NCBI RefSeq assembly: GCF_003013475.1 | Contig: NZ_PXZO01000011.1 | Coordinates: 62,001 to 126,000 of the forward strand | Reading direction: 5' to 3' | From: Brevibacillus porteri | GTDB lineage: Bacteria; Bacillota; Bacilli; Brevibacillales; Brevibacillaceae | Length of the DNA: 64,000 bases | Shown here: piece by piece, positions 57,201 to 64,000 of the stretch | How the letters are laid out: every line of letters begins with the position of its first letter | Position numbering within the stretch: the stretch's first letter is position 1 | Made by a program: the position numbers and the translations under genes | Notes under the pieces: generated by a model | The model's database searches: none | Seen by the model: the letters and a program-made list of their open reading frames with translations, nothing else | What the model was told of the DNA's origin: nothing

Positions 57201-57732
57201 CACCGTGGACGAGGATGAGTATGAATTGGCAGATGAGCAGCTCATTGGTTTGATTCACCCACTGGAGCTGGACGAAGAGATGTTGAACGGCTGGCGTACT
57301 CAGCTGGAAGATTACGAAATTACCCAACCATTCGAGCAGTTGAATCGTGAAGCGTTCCTGCCTACGGAAGAAGAAATAAAAGCCAATGAATTGCTCCGCC
57401 TACCTGTTGAATCATATTCACCTACCGCTTTTGCGAAAATGATGGAGAAATTCGGCTGGGTCAAAGGTACGCCGCTTGATGCCGGTTATTATTATGAGTT
57501 TTACATACTGTATGACGGAATGGTGGCTGAGCTGAAAATCAGCGGGGCGAGCATTTCGTATTGGGAGGGCATGGAGGATGTGAAGCTGGAAGCGTTGGCT
57601 TTCTATCCAAATAAGGATGCCGAGTACAAGCATTTTTACTTCAAACCAGTGGATCGGCTGAAGCTCACCGATATTCCAACACGCATTTTCAGCGAAACCG
57701 TTTATGATGTCATGCGAGCAGCAGGAAAATAA
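54265..57732 (+). CDS. DUF4132 protein (MolR/YehI-like)
   Basis: 1155 aa, ATG behind AAGGAGGAG. A long helical, HEAT-like region (about residues 300-850) is followed by the DUF4132 block near the C-terminus: SKSRYWSTAAWKRLFVENVL, MQKFAIGLIWGVYEDGKLVD, TFRYMDDGTFNTVDEDEY and GLIHPLELDEE. The family occurs in E. coli as MolR and YehI and often accompanies MoxR-VWA modules or WGR domains. Biochemical role unknown. No membrane segment or signal peptide. Confidence 0.85.
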   Translation: MVLRKTDLNPVTKKFVEEFISASDRNKHLYDQVADYVAGDTDECPAIAEDPRFYSYTVRSEFDKLKKRGEELAFYRAAVLIYKASNRFYDKKNVMDECFLDQIELQGMKEINDADIRAKDQKALEAMRKTVEHFGHALFGEFLLKAAEDYRASISRDYSSTFDRAEFLLFISYAYTISPSLLEEAKEKLMPIYYYLVTGDTREYIKELHTIAKEVVTMQFSSNNLLTNESLYPSYVKEKKAALRDKYYPGEQVKEGSLLNQKHLKRYMELVISLLYFRIHVKGGISAFLKKEEEMDRELHNTLQILFDMFPLDILSEDKRLFGLVHMDEPYDLLLGLREHLLSPPTNWEQVKQLVQEDVTRSRRALELASIPMVKGFLHKTLAAEGVDLSDFQPSLEGIIQDALRRAKGSTKLTNYLDEKAVLEDVLEHVHLEDLQLVRQQMILLSFLPVDHPFIARLIPFMCQYKDKSNRRVGHMCFAHAFQDRLTGIIDHYQKDEAVDIQTLFYQILSIKEMHYYYTDVNEEVYRSLVVANPEMSLAHFDKLDTELRVFVMQTLLAAKETLSEELRNQAILLGLGDSSKKVSGFAGAAFLQAKDKELYLHVYQSEKKAKVKEMALDAIRSLDNHKEIYQELLTTEKSSKFKTLLQTFIDAEEQGPDASLTHLGNLTDKRKLTRIKWMPLERMPVLRDQDGNELGQEVMEYMLTASIDFPTAPNQLVLDLKPSLQAASVADFTVEVLRTWLDNGAVAKEKWVMPLCVAFGDRRIVDTIGQMIKDWTDHSRGALAADGVRALSFSNDLTALRLIDQIKRTIKNRQVKSAAEEALSMAAANQNISAMELEDRLVTTLGFDASGKQVFDYGDRTFTVKVSNELELEVTNDSTGKAVKNLPAPSAKDDQEKAEQARLTFAQLKKDLKNMVKVQSLRLEESLSKSRYWSTAAWKRLFVENVLMQKFAIGLIWGVYEDGKLVDTFRYMDDGTFNTVDEDEYELADEQLIGLIHPLELDEEMLNGWRTQLEDYEITQPFEQLNREAFLPTEEEIKANELLRLPVESYSPTAFAKMMEKFGWVKGTPLDAGYYYEFYILYDGMVAELKISGASISYWEGMEDVKLEALAFYPNKDAEYKHFYFKPVDRLKLTDIPTRIFSETVYDVMRAAGK

Positions 57733-57734
57733 CG

Positions 57735-59393
57735 ATGGCGGATTTTACATCAGAATTTCAACGGTTTATCGCGCTGTGCAACGAAGAGTATCTAATCAAA
57801 TACGCGAACAAAGGAATTTACAATCGTTCCATCAAGGAAATGGAAAAAGGAATGACCATTTCTTACGAGTTTGGGGATGATTACGTCGAGTGTGCGCTGT
57901 CAGATGACAGCGTATGCCGACTTCATGCAGATATTAATCGTTTTTCCTGCTCATGTCCATCTGACAAGATATGCAAGCATGTCATCATCTCGATCGTCTA
58001 CTATGCCCAAAACCATTTGCAAGCAGGAGCAGAGACCGCGGAAGAGCTTGCGACCTACAAGCCTGACTTTAGCTGGCTCTTGCAATTGCAGCCGACTCAC
58101 ATTAGCAAGGCTTTTACCCCAGCGCAGCTGGAAGAAGTGTTGTTTCGCCTCGACTATTTGGAGGAAATGGAGATCGTTGAAACATCCTTTTTAACCATGA
58201 CATTGCGCACCCAAGATATATCCGTATCTTTTGACAGTGAATCGGAGATCGGGAAAAGCATGTGCACCTGCAAGGCGAAAGGTAATTGCTTGCACAAGCT
58301 GGAGGTCATTTTACGCTATCGGGCCATGCATCAGCTACAGGATCGTGAGCAGTTACAAGCATCCGTAACCGATGTCAGCTACGAAACTGATGTCGTAGCG
58401 GAAGCCAAATCGCTGATCGCAGAGATTCTTGGCATCGGCTTGGCGAAGCTATCCCAGACGATTTGTACACGGCTGGAGCTGCTTGCTATTGCTGCGCATA
58501 ACGGCAATCTTCCCCGCGTGGAAAAGGACATTCGCGGCATTCATGGGGAGCTGAACTTATTTTTTCAGCGTCATGTCAAGTTTTCAACGGAAGCGCTGCT
58601 CGATCGACTTTCCCGGGTGTATCTTAGTTTGATTGCTATAGAGAAGATCGATCACACCGAAGCGAAAAAGCAGTTGCTCGGCAGCTTCAAAAGTAAGTAC
58701 CATATGGTTCCGCAGTTAAGTTTGTATGCTTTGGGAGCTAATCCATGGGAGACGCGGTCAGGGTACAAGGGGATTACGTATTACTTTTATTCGCTCTCTG
58801 ATCAGCGCATCTACACGTATACAGAAGCGCGCCCCGTGTATTATGAAGGCATATCCTTTTCCTTTAAGGACAGCTATAAAGGCAAGGTACCCTGGGGCGA
58901 GTTGATCTCGATGGAGGAGCTCTCTCATTCACAGGTCATCCTGACACAGGCGAAGACGAATCGGGAGCAGCGCTTGTCTTCCAGCGAGGATACACGGCTA
59001 ACCATCGTTCCTAGGGACAATATCGAAGAGTTGGATCTCGGCAAGGTGCTCGTTGGCGACTGGTCAAGTGACTGGAAGGACACGGCAGGCGATATGTTTG
59101 AGACTGCGTTGGACTCGGTTTTTATATTGAAAGCGAACAAGTTCAATCAAGTCGAATTCGATCAGAAGACACAGCAGTTGCTTCTGACGATCGAAGACGA
59201 GCAATGTCATTCCCGCCAATTGAGCATCTCTTATCAGGGGGAATTCGCCCGCAATATACGTCATCTCGAACAAAACAAGCGGCTGCTAGAGTTGCGCGAT
59301 GTGTATTTGCTTGTGCAAAAAATAGGAGATGGGCTTTATCCGATCAGCATCATGCAGGGCAAATCGCTGACGAGCTTTAAGTTAGACCTATAA
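57735..59393 (+). CDS. double SWIM zinc-finger protein (YehQ-like)
   Basis: 552 aa, starts two bases after the DUF4132 stop. First SWIM motif: Cys72, Cys74, Cys80, His82 (FSCSCPSDKICKHVI). A second similar set: Cys177, Cys179, Cys185, His187 (MCTCKAKGNCLHKLE). SWIM motifs bind zinc and mediate contacts with DNA or protein. The remaining 350 residues are helical then beta-rich without a known domain. In E. coli YehQ is the SWIM member of the equivalent set. Confidence 0.85.
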   Translation: MADFTSEFQRFIALCNEEYLIKYANKGIYNRSIKEMEKGMTISYEFGDDYVECALSDDSVCRLHADINRFSCSCPSDKICKHVIISIVYYAQNHLQAGAETAEELATYKPDFSWLLQLQPTHISKAFTPAQLEEVLFRLDYLEEMEIVETSFLTMTLRTQDISVSFDSESEIGKSMCTCKAKGNCLHKLEVILRYRAMHQLQDREQLQASVTDVSYETDVVAEAKSLIAEILGIGLAKLSQTICTRLELLAIAAHNGNLPRVEKDIRGIHGELNLFFQRHVKFSTEALLDRLSRVYLSLIAIEKIDHTEAKKQLLGSFKSKYHMVPQLSLYALGANPWETRSGYKGITYYFYSLSDQRIYTYTEARPVYYEGISFSFKDSYKGKVPWGELISMEELSHSQVILTQAKTNREQRLSSSEDTRLTIVPRDNIEELDLGKVLVGDWSSDWKDTAGDMFETALDSVFILKANKFNQVEFDQKTQQLLLTIEDEQCHSRQLSISYQGEFARNIRHLEQNKRLLELRDVYLLVQKIGDGLYPISIMQGKSLTSFKLDL

Positions 59394-59417
59394 CGGTGAG
59401 GGAGTGGACGTAAAATC

Positions 59418-59708
59418 ATGGAGGAGTTATATTCCTTTACCGAAAACCTGACTGATTGGCAGGAACGCTTGTTACTCAAAGGAATCCATAAGTTTGACAG
59501 GCAAGATTTGCAGGAGCTGAAAAAGCTGCAAGAACTCGCGACCGAATACGATATGAGCTTCCTCGCCTCATTGATCGAAGACCTACAAGTGGAAGGCAAT
59601 CGCTATTTGCAGGAAGTAAAAGCGGATGCGGAGTTGTTAACGCAGCAGTATTTGTATGTGGTGCAGTACGTCAATATGATGAAAAAGCCTATGACTCGAT
59701 CATTGTAA
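59418..59708 (+). CDS. small helical protein ending the MoxR-VWA operon
   Basis: 96 aa, ATG with GGTGAGGGAG about 13 bases upstream. Highly charged, likely all alpha-helical (DLQELKKLQELATEYDMSFL, LQEVKADAELLTQQYLYVVQ) and able to form a coiled coil. No family recognised. The gap of 24 bases and the terminator just after it place it in the operon, so it could be an adaptor or regulator of the complex. Confidence 0.65.
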   Translation: MEELYSFTENLTDWQERLLLKGIHKFDRQDLQELKKLQELATEYDMSFLASLIEDLQVEGNRYLQEVKADAELLTQQYLYVVQYVNMMKKPMTRSL

Positions 59709-59725
59709 TTCGGGTGTAGGATAAG

Positions 59726-59757
59726 GAGAGAGATTCTTGAAGAGTCTCTCTTTTTTC
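59726..59757 (+). terminator. terminator of the MoxR-VWA operon
   Basis: GAGAGA and TCTCTC pair, with extra pairing inside the loop, followed by a run of T. Confidence 0.75.
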
Positions 59758-59770
59758 TATGGTCTAAACG

Positions 59771-59798
59771 TATAATTTGACGATGAGAATGATTATCA
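59771..59798 (+). promoter_or_regulatory. -10 box and Fur box upstream of the AraC frame
   Basis: TATAAT at 59771-59776 followed by TGAGAATGATTATCA at 59784-59798, matching the 7-1-7 Fur consensus at 14 of 15 positions. Iron repression of the gene is expected. Confidence 0.75.
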
Positions 59799-59855
59799 AT
59801 AAAATAGTAGAAAAGAGAGGAATGGGCCACCAGAAGGAAATGGAGGATAGATGGG

Positions 59856-61793
59856 ATGAGGCTAGAAGACGTCGCTTTATACTGGAATTATTCCACAATC
59901 AAAATCATAGATGTTCGAAAGCAGTATCAAAATGGAGGCGAAAAACTGACTTCGTATCGATTGCCGACGAGCGGGTTTCTCTATAGCACGAAGGGGAGTG
60001 CTCACATTTATTTGGACGGTTTGAATGTTGACGTCAAACCGTTTACGGTCTTGCATGCGGGCAAAGGTGCTCGCCTGGACATTCATTTGACCGCCGAGGA
60101 GTTCACTTATTATCTCATTTTGTATAAGGCTGTTGTGTCCTTTCCTTGGCCATGGCGAAATGATCGTGTCATTCTACGGGAAGAAGCGAGCGCTTTTCAG
60201 CGAATCTATCAGCTGAAGCCAGATCATCCATTGAAGATGTTTGACCTCGTTCATCAGATTTACGAGGAATGGCAATGCTCCAGTCAATTGCAAAAGTTCC
60301 ACGTGAAGGCGCTTTTTCACCTGTTTGTTCATCAGATCTTGCGACAATTGCAAGAGCAAGCAGGCTATACAGATAAGCCCGATGTGCTCGAGCTTGTCAT
60401 TTCCCATATACACACTCATTACCATGAGCCACTTACACTTGATTCACTTGGGCAGCATTTTGGGTATAGTGCCAAGAATTTATCCAGGCTCTTCAAAAAA
60501 CAGACGGGTAACAGCCTAATTGACTTGATCCAAGTGAGAATTCAAAAGGCCAAGGAGCTATTGCATCATACAGAAGCACCAATCCAAGAAATTGCTGAAA
60601 AAATAGGCTATGCGGACAGGCTATACTTCACGCGAATCTTTAAAAAGCTAACGGGAATTTCACCTGGACATTTCAGACAACGAGGTGCAAGGGAGATCGA
60701 TACGGAAAATCGTCCATACAGATCGCGTGGATTGTCCATTGTTATGATGGGTGTTCGACGGTATAGTAATTACGATTATGAGAATCATTATCGTTATGAT
60801 GGAGAGGAAGATTCATCCATGTACAGTCGGAAAGTGCCCATGGTGGCTACCTTGTTGTTTTGCTTTGCACTCGTATTGAGTGCATGCACCACGAGCTCAA
60901 CTACAACCAGCACGACGGGAGTCGGACAAGCCGTTCAACAAACAGCTGCAGTTGAAAACAACAACCTTACCCGAAAAGTTTCGACCATAAAAGGGGAAAT
61001 CGAGATCCCAGCAGAACCGAAGCGGATCATCGTGGATCTGTATTTGGGAAGCTTCATCGCCTTGAATGTAAAGCCAATTGGAACGCCAGAGCTGAATCTA
61101 AAAAATCCGTACTTTGCTGAGGCTTTGGCAGGCGTTGAGAATATCGGGGAATACGAAAACATATCGCTGGAAAAAATGCTCGAGCTCCAACCAGACTTAA
61201 TTGTAACGGGAAATGAAGCAGCCTATGAGCAATATAAAAAAATCGCGCCTACGGTAGTCGTTCCCTTTGGAGAACTGAAAAACGTGCATGAAGAGATCAG
61301 CTTTGTAGGAAACCTGTTGGGGAAAGAAAAAGAGGCAACAGCTTGGTTGGCAGAATACGATCAGCGTATCGCCAAAGCCCGAGAAAAGGTTGCGAAGGTA
61401 GTTCCAGCAGATGCTACGTTCTCGATCATGCAGGATTGGGGTAAAAACACCGGCGTGTTTGGGGATAATTTCGGAAGAGGCGGTCAAGCCGTCTATTCAG
61501 CGCTTGGATACAAACCTCCCGCAGCAGTAGCCAAAGAGGTTATGGAGCAACAGTCCGTGGAAGTATCGAGCGAGGTGCTGCCTACTTTTGCGGGCGATTA
61601 CATCATCCTGACATCCGATGAAAGAACTTTGGCCGATTTGCATGCAGATCCTATTTGGGCAACCCTTGATGCTGTAAAAAATAATCGCGTGTACATCTGG
61701 AAAAAGGATAAATCTTGGTATTTCGATCCGATTGCAACCTTATCGCAAGCAGAGGAGCTAGCAGATTGGCTTGTGACCACGCAGAAGAAATAG
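59856..61793 (+). CDS. AraC regulator in one open frame with a siderophore-binding protein
   Basis: 645 codons without a stop, ATG behind GGAGG. Residues 1-290 are an AraC-family regulator: cupin-like sensor, then two HTH motifs (LTLDSLGQHFGYSAKNLSRLFKK and IQEIAEKIGYADRLYFTRIFKK) ending HFRQ. Residues 322-645 are a complete iron-siderophore binding protein. The order resembles Bacillus subtilis Btr, in which an AraC protein carries a Fhu-type binding domain. Here, however, a signal peptide with lipobox and a promoter with Fur box lie at the junction, so the frame may really be two genes that lost a stop codon between them. Confidence 0.75.
   Translation: MRLEDVALYWNYSTIKIIDVRKQYQNGGEKLTSYRLPTSGFLYSTKGSAHIYLDGLNVDVKPFTVLHAGKGARLDIHLTAEEFTYYLILYKAVVSFPWPWRNDRVILREEASAFQRIYQLKPDHPLKMFDLVHQIYEEWQCSSQLQKFHVKALFHLFVHQILRQLQEQAGYTDKPDVLELVISHIHTHYHEPLTLDSLGQHFGYSAKNLSRLFKKQTGNSLIDLIQVRIQKAKELLHHTEAPIQEIAEKIGYADRLYFTRIFKKLTGISPGHFRQRGAREIDTENRPYRSRGLSIVMMGVRRYSNYDYENHYRYDGEEDSSMYSRKVPMVATLLFCFALVLSACTTSSTTTSTTGVGQAVQQTAAVENNNLTRKVSTIKGEIEIPAEPKRIIVDLYLGSFIALNVKPIGTPELNLKNPYFAEALAGVENIGEYENISLEKMLELQPDLIVTGNEAAYEQYKKIAPTVVVPFGELKNVHEEISFVGNLLGKEKEATAWLAEYDQRIAKAREKVAKVVPADATFSIMQDWGKNTGVFGDNFGRGGQAVYSALGYKPPAAVAKEVMEQQSVEVSSEVLPTFAGDYIILTSDERTLADLHADPIWATLDAVKNNRVYIWKKDKSWYFDPIATLSQAEELADWLVTTQKK
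60739..60767 (+). promoter_or_regulatory. internal promoter before the siderophore-binding part
   Basis: -35 TTGTTA at 60739-60744 and -10 TATAGT at 60762-60767 with exactly 17 bp between, inside the AraC/SBP open frame and directly upstream of a Fur box. Confidence 0.6.
60774..60792. promoter_or_regulatory. Fur box inside the AraC/SBP frame
   Basis: GATTATGAGAATCATTATC matches the 19-bp Fur consensus at 17 positions. It would cover the start point of the internal promoter. Confidence 0.8.
60819..61793 (+). CDS. iron-siderophore ABC transporter substrate-binding lipoprotein (internal start)
   Basis: 325 codons from ATG 60819, which has GAGAGGAAG eight bases upstream. Signal peptide VPMVATLLFCFALVLSAC with a lipobox cysteine, then a Ser/Thr-rich linker and a periplasmic-binding-protein-2 fold: RIIVDLYLGSFIALNVKPIG, LQPDLIVTGNE and FSIMQDWGKNTGVFGDNFGRGG. 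Such proteins deliver ferric siderophores to FecCD-type permeases, none of which is in the window. The promoter and Fur box just upstream support expression as a separate protein. Confidence 0.75.
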   Translation: MYSRKVPMVATLLFCFALVLSACTTSSTTTSTTGVGQAVQQTAAVENNNLTRKVSTIKGEIEIPAEPKRIIVDLYLGSFIALNVKPIGTPELNLKNPYFAEALAGVENIGEYENISLEKMLELQPDLIVTGNEAAYEQYKKIAPTVVVPFGELKNVHEEISFVGNLLGKEKEATAWLAEYDQRIAKAREKVAKVVPADATFSIMQDWGKNTGVFGDNFGRGGQAVYSALGYKPPAAVAKEVMEQQSVEVSSEVLPTFAGDYIILTSDERTLADLHADPIWATLDAVKNNRVYIWKKDKSWYFDPIATLSQAEELADWLVTTQKK

Positions 61794-61812
61794 GAGAAAG
61801 CTAGAGGTGCCT

Positions 61813-62121
61813 GTGAACCTGTGGGAAGGAAAGAAGGTCAGATTACGCGCCGTTGTTCCCGGGGATTGGGAGAAGTTTCACGAAAATGATCAAGATTCGG
61901 AAATAGCTAGAGCATCTAATGCCAATTATTTTCCAAGATCCGAAGCGGGAGCGAGATTGTGGACAGATCAGCAAGCAGCCAGAGTCCCTGACGGAGACAA
62001 TATGCGGCTTGCGATTGAAACCTTGGATGGAGAATTGGTAGGGACGATCAACTCGCATCACTGTGATCCCCGGAATGGAAATTTTCAATATGGGCTGTTA
62101 AAAAGTGAATTTGTCAGATAA
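61813..62121 (+). pseudogene. truncated GNAT acetyltransferase
   Basis: 102 aa from GTG 61813 (GAGG five bases upstream). It matches the first half of a RimJ/RimL-type GNAT (NLWEGKKVRLRAVVPGDWEK, GELVGTINSHHCDPRNGNFQYG) but stops before the acetyl-CoA-binding loop that should follow. The DNA after it shows no remnant of the missing half, so the 3' part was deleted. Unlikely to be active. Confidence 0.7.
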
Positions 62122-62131
62122 TCTTTGAATC

Positions 62132-62163
62132 ACTCTCTCGCTGCTACAGGGGAGAGTTTTTTG
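62132..62163 (+). terminator. terminator after the truncated GNAT
   Basis: ACTCTC and GAGAGT pair around a 14-base loop, followed by a T6 run. Confidence 0.65.
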
Positions 62164-62292
62164 TTTATATACAAAGTTGTAAAGAAACTGAAAATAAAGG
62201 TAAACAAAGTGAAAATATAATGACTGAATATTATCTAAAATAAAACATGTTTGAATGCTAAAACATTTGCAACAAGAATTGGGGGAACACAG

Positions 62293-63870
62293 ATGAAAAA
62301 GAAGAGCTTTTATCACACGCTGATTGCCATGACAATCGCGGTATCTGCGGCTTTGGCTGGGTGTTCGTCGGGGCAGGATGCTTCCACTAGCGCTGGACAA
62401 GCAGGGGGTACTGCGGAAGCTGGCCAAACAGGAGGAACCCTCGTCATCGCTCGTCTGTCCGATGCGAACAACCTCGATCCGCATTTCCTGTCCCAAATCC
62501 CTTCAGCAGCAATCGTTCATCACAAAGTATACGAAGGGCTTGTCCGCATGGATAAAGAAAGCAAATACGTCCCATCTCTGGCAAGTGAGTGGAAGCAGCT
62601 CGATGACTTGACGTGGGAATTCAAGCTGCGCCAAGGCGTGACGTTCCATGATGGAGCACCTTTCAATGCGGAAGCGGTAAAGGCAACGATCGCTCGCGTT
62701 CAAGATCCTGCCGTTGGCTCCAGCCGGATTAATATGTTTGAAGCAATCAAAGAAGTGAAAGTAGTAGATGAGTACACCGTACAGTTTCTTCTGAATTACC
62801 CGTACGCACCGCTCTTGTCTGTTTTGGCGAGTGCAGAGGGAAGCATCATCAGCCCGAAAGCCATTGAACAATATGGAAAAGATTTGAGCAAGCATCCAAC
62901 CGGTACGGGTCCGTACAAATTCGAAAAATGGACGCCGGGCCAAGAAGTGGTTCTCGTGAGAAACGATAGCTACTATGGCGGTACACCAAATTTGGATAAA
63001 GTTGTTTTCAAAACCGTACCAGAAGACACGACTCGCCTCGCCATGGTTGAGACAGGTGAAGTTCAAGTGGCAGAAAACCTGCCTGTGACGGACATCGATC
63101 GCGTGCAAAATTCTCCATCGATGCAGTTGGGGCGATACCCTGGCTTCTCTGTCGATCACATCGGATTGAATACAAAGAAAAAGCCTTTTGACGATGTGCG
63201 TGTCCGCCAAGCCATTGCCCACGCAATCGACAAGAAAACCATTATTGAAGGCGTTTACAATAGCGTAGGAACGCCAGCTCACTCCTCGATTACACCAGCG
63301 ATGGTTGGGTACAGCCCGAATGTAAAAGACATTCCGTATGACGTCGAGAAAGCCAAGCAATTGCTCGCAGAGGCTGGATATCCGAACGGCTTCAAAGCAA
63401 AAATCGCGTTGAATGACAACAAAGCACGAATTAGCGTAGCCGAGGTTTTGCAGCAACAGATGAAGCCAATCGGTATTGACCTGCAACTGGATGTTATGGA
63501 ATTCGGGGCGTATATCGAAGCAGCATCCAAAGGGGAGACAGACCTGTTCATGAGCGGATGGGGGAATGCTACGGGAGATCCCGATTACAACCAGGCCAAC
63601 CTGTATCACTCAAAAGCACATGGCGCACCAGGAAATCATTCCTTTTACAACAATCCGGAAGTGGACAAGCTGATTGACGAAGGACGCAGAGAACCAGACG
63701 CAGAAAAACGCAAACAAATCTATGAAAAAGCACAACAAATCGAAATGAACGAAGCTCCGCTTATTCCGTTCCGATTCTCCGAGAACTTGGCGGCGATTCA
63801 AAAGAATGTACAGGGTGTATGGATTAGCCCTGCAGGCCATATCGAGATTGATGAAGTAACGATTCAATAA
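62293..63870 (+). CDS. orphan peptide-binding lipoprotein (SBP family 5)
   Basis: 525 aa from ATG 62293 behind GGGGGAA. Lipobox ALAGC, then a Gly/Ser/Thr linker. Motifs GGTLVIARLSDANNLDPHF, WEFKLRQGVTFHDGAPFNAE, GTGPYKFEKWTPGQEVVL and LLAEAGYPNGFKAKI match the protein at 14646-16223 closely over the full length, with the same size. No permease or ATPase is adjacent, and the AraC/siderophore genes upstream are separated by a terminator. Ligand probably a peptide. Confidence 0.9.
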   Translation: MKKKSFYHTLIAMTIAVSAALAGCSSGQDASTSAGQAGGTAEAGQTGGTLVIARLSDANNLDPHFLSQIPSAAIVHHKVYEGLVRMDKESKYVPSLASEWKQLDDLTWEFKLRQGVTFHDGAPFNAEAVKATIARVQDPAVGSSRINMFEAIKEVKVVDEYTVQFLLNYPYAPLLSVLASAEGSIISPKAIEQYGKDLSKHPTGTGPYKFEKWTPGQEVVLVRNDSYYGGTPNLDKVVFKTVPEDTTRLAMVETGEVQVAENLPVTDIDRVQNSPSMQLGRYPGFSVDHIGLNTKKKPFDDVRVRQAIAHAIDKKTIIEGVYNSVGTPAHSSITPAMVGYSPNVKDIPYDVEKAKQLLAEAGYPNGFKAKIALNDNKARISVAEVLQQQMKPIGIDLQLDVMEFGAYIEAASKGETDLFMSGWGNATGDPDYNQANLYHSKAHGAPGNHSFYNNPEVDKLIDEGRREPDAEKRKQIYEKAQQIEMNEAPLIPFRFSENLAAIQKNVQGVWISPAGHIEIDEVTIQ

Positions 63871-63876
63871 TACGAG

Positions 63877-63912
63877 ACGCCGCTGACATGCTTGTGTCAG
63901 TGGCGTTTTTTG
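63877..63912 (+). terminator. terminator after the second orphan SBP
   Basis: ACGCCGCTGACA pairs with TGTCAGTGGCGT around TGCTTG, followed by TTTTTT. Confidence 0.85.
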
Positions 63913-63985
63913 GTTGAAAAGTAGAACGCCATCCCCTAAGATAGATTATATTTTGTTGACCAGCGTGTAGCGGAGGTGGACTAGC

Positions 63986-64000
63986 GTGAAGCAAGGAAAA
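63986..64000 (+). CDS. start of a gene cut by the right edge
   Basis: GTG at 63986 with GGAGG nine bases upstream opens a frame reading MKQGK to the end of the window. Five codons only, so nothing can be said about the product. Confidence 0.4.

Noticed and set aside
62503..63609. 368-codon minus-strand open frame over the second orphan SBP
   Set aside because: Antisense shadow of a well-supported gene; sequence has no recognisable domain.

Overview
The window looks like chromosome of a low-to-mid-GC Gram-positive spore-former, most probably Brevibacillus or a close Paenibacillaceae relative. This is inferred from strong AGGAGG ribosome binding sites with frequent GTG and TTG starts, many lipobox lipoproteins, a fused MsrA-MsrB, a YuxL-like peptidase, stand-alone ctaB and Fur boxes of Bacillus type. 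No rRNA, tRNA, CRISPR array or replication origin was seen.

Layout: 1-13.4 kb is a peptide acquisition region: a family IV esterase (cut by the left edge), a divergent HTH regulator, a complete Opp/Dpp-type transporter (permeases, two ATPases, binding lipoprotein), then two S9 peptidases and an M20 dipeptidase. 13.5-17.3 kb holds msrAB, an orphan peptide-binding lipoprotein and a VanY-type carboxypeptidase. 17.3-27.5 kb is a TetR regulator, three palindromic operators and a seven-gene propionyl-CoA/methylmalonyl-CoA operon (biotin carrier, mutA, mutB, meaB, carboxyltransferase, a second carrier-like protein lacking the biotin lysine, biotin carboxylase). 27.5-33.6 kb is a patchwork that includes a WYL regulator with an internal stop codon, a frameshifted MFS transporter, a TetR gene and ctaB.

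33.7-39.7 kb is a heterocycloanthracin/sonorensin-type thiazole/oxazole peptide (TOMM) cluster. It has a 104-residue precursor whose core is a long Cys-Ser alternation, an ocin-ThiF-like leader-binding protein, a fused E1-like/YcaO cyclodehydratase and a SagB-type dehydrogenase. A GNAT-cysteine desulfurase-like fusion converges on it. 41.7-49.5 kb contains a GNAT, a MITE-like foldback inserted in a terminator loop, a frameshifted secreted protein, DedA, an amidohydrolase, a sulfonate/taurine/nitrate-type ABC transporter and kynA.

49.6-59.7 kb is a six-gene operon: MoxR AAA+ ATPase, DUF5682-like protein, VWA protein, DUF4132 protein, double SWIM protein and a small protein. It resembles the poorly understood E. 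coli yehI/yehL-yehM-yehP-yehQ set and, with the TOMM cluster, is the best candidate for a little-described system. 59.8-61.8 kb is an iron-controlled AraC/siderophore-binding reading frame with a second promoter, Fur box and lipoprotein signal in its middle. The window ends with a truncated GNAT, a second orphan peptide-binding lipoprotein and the first codons of another gene.
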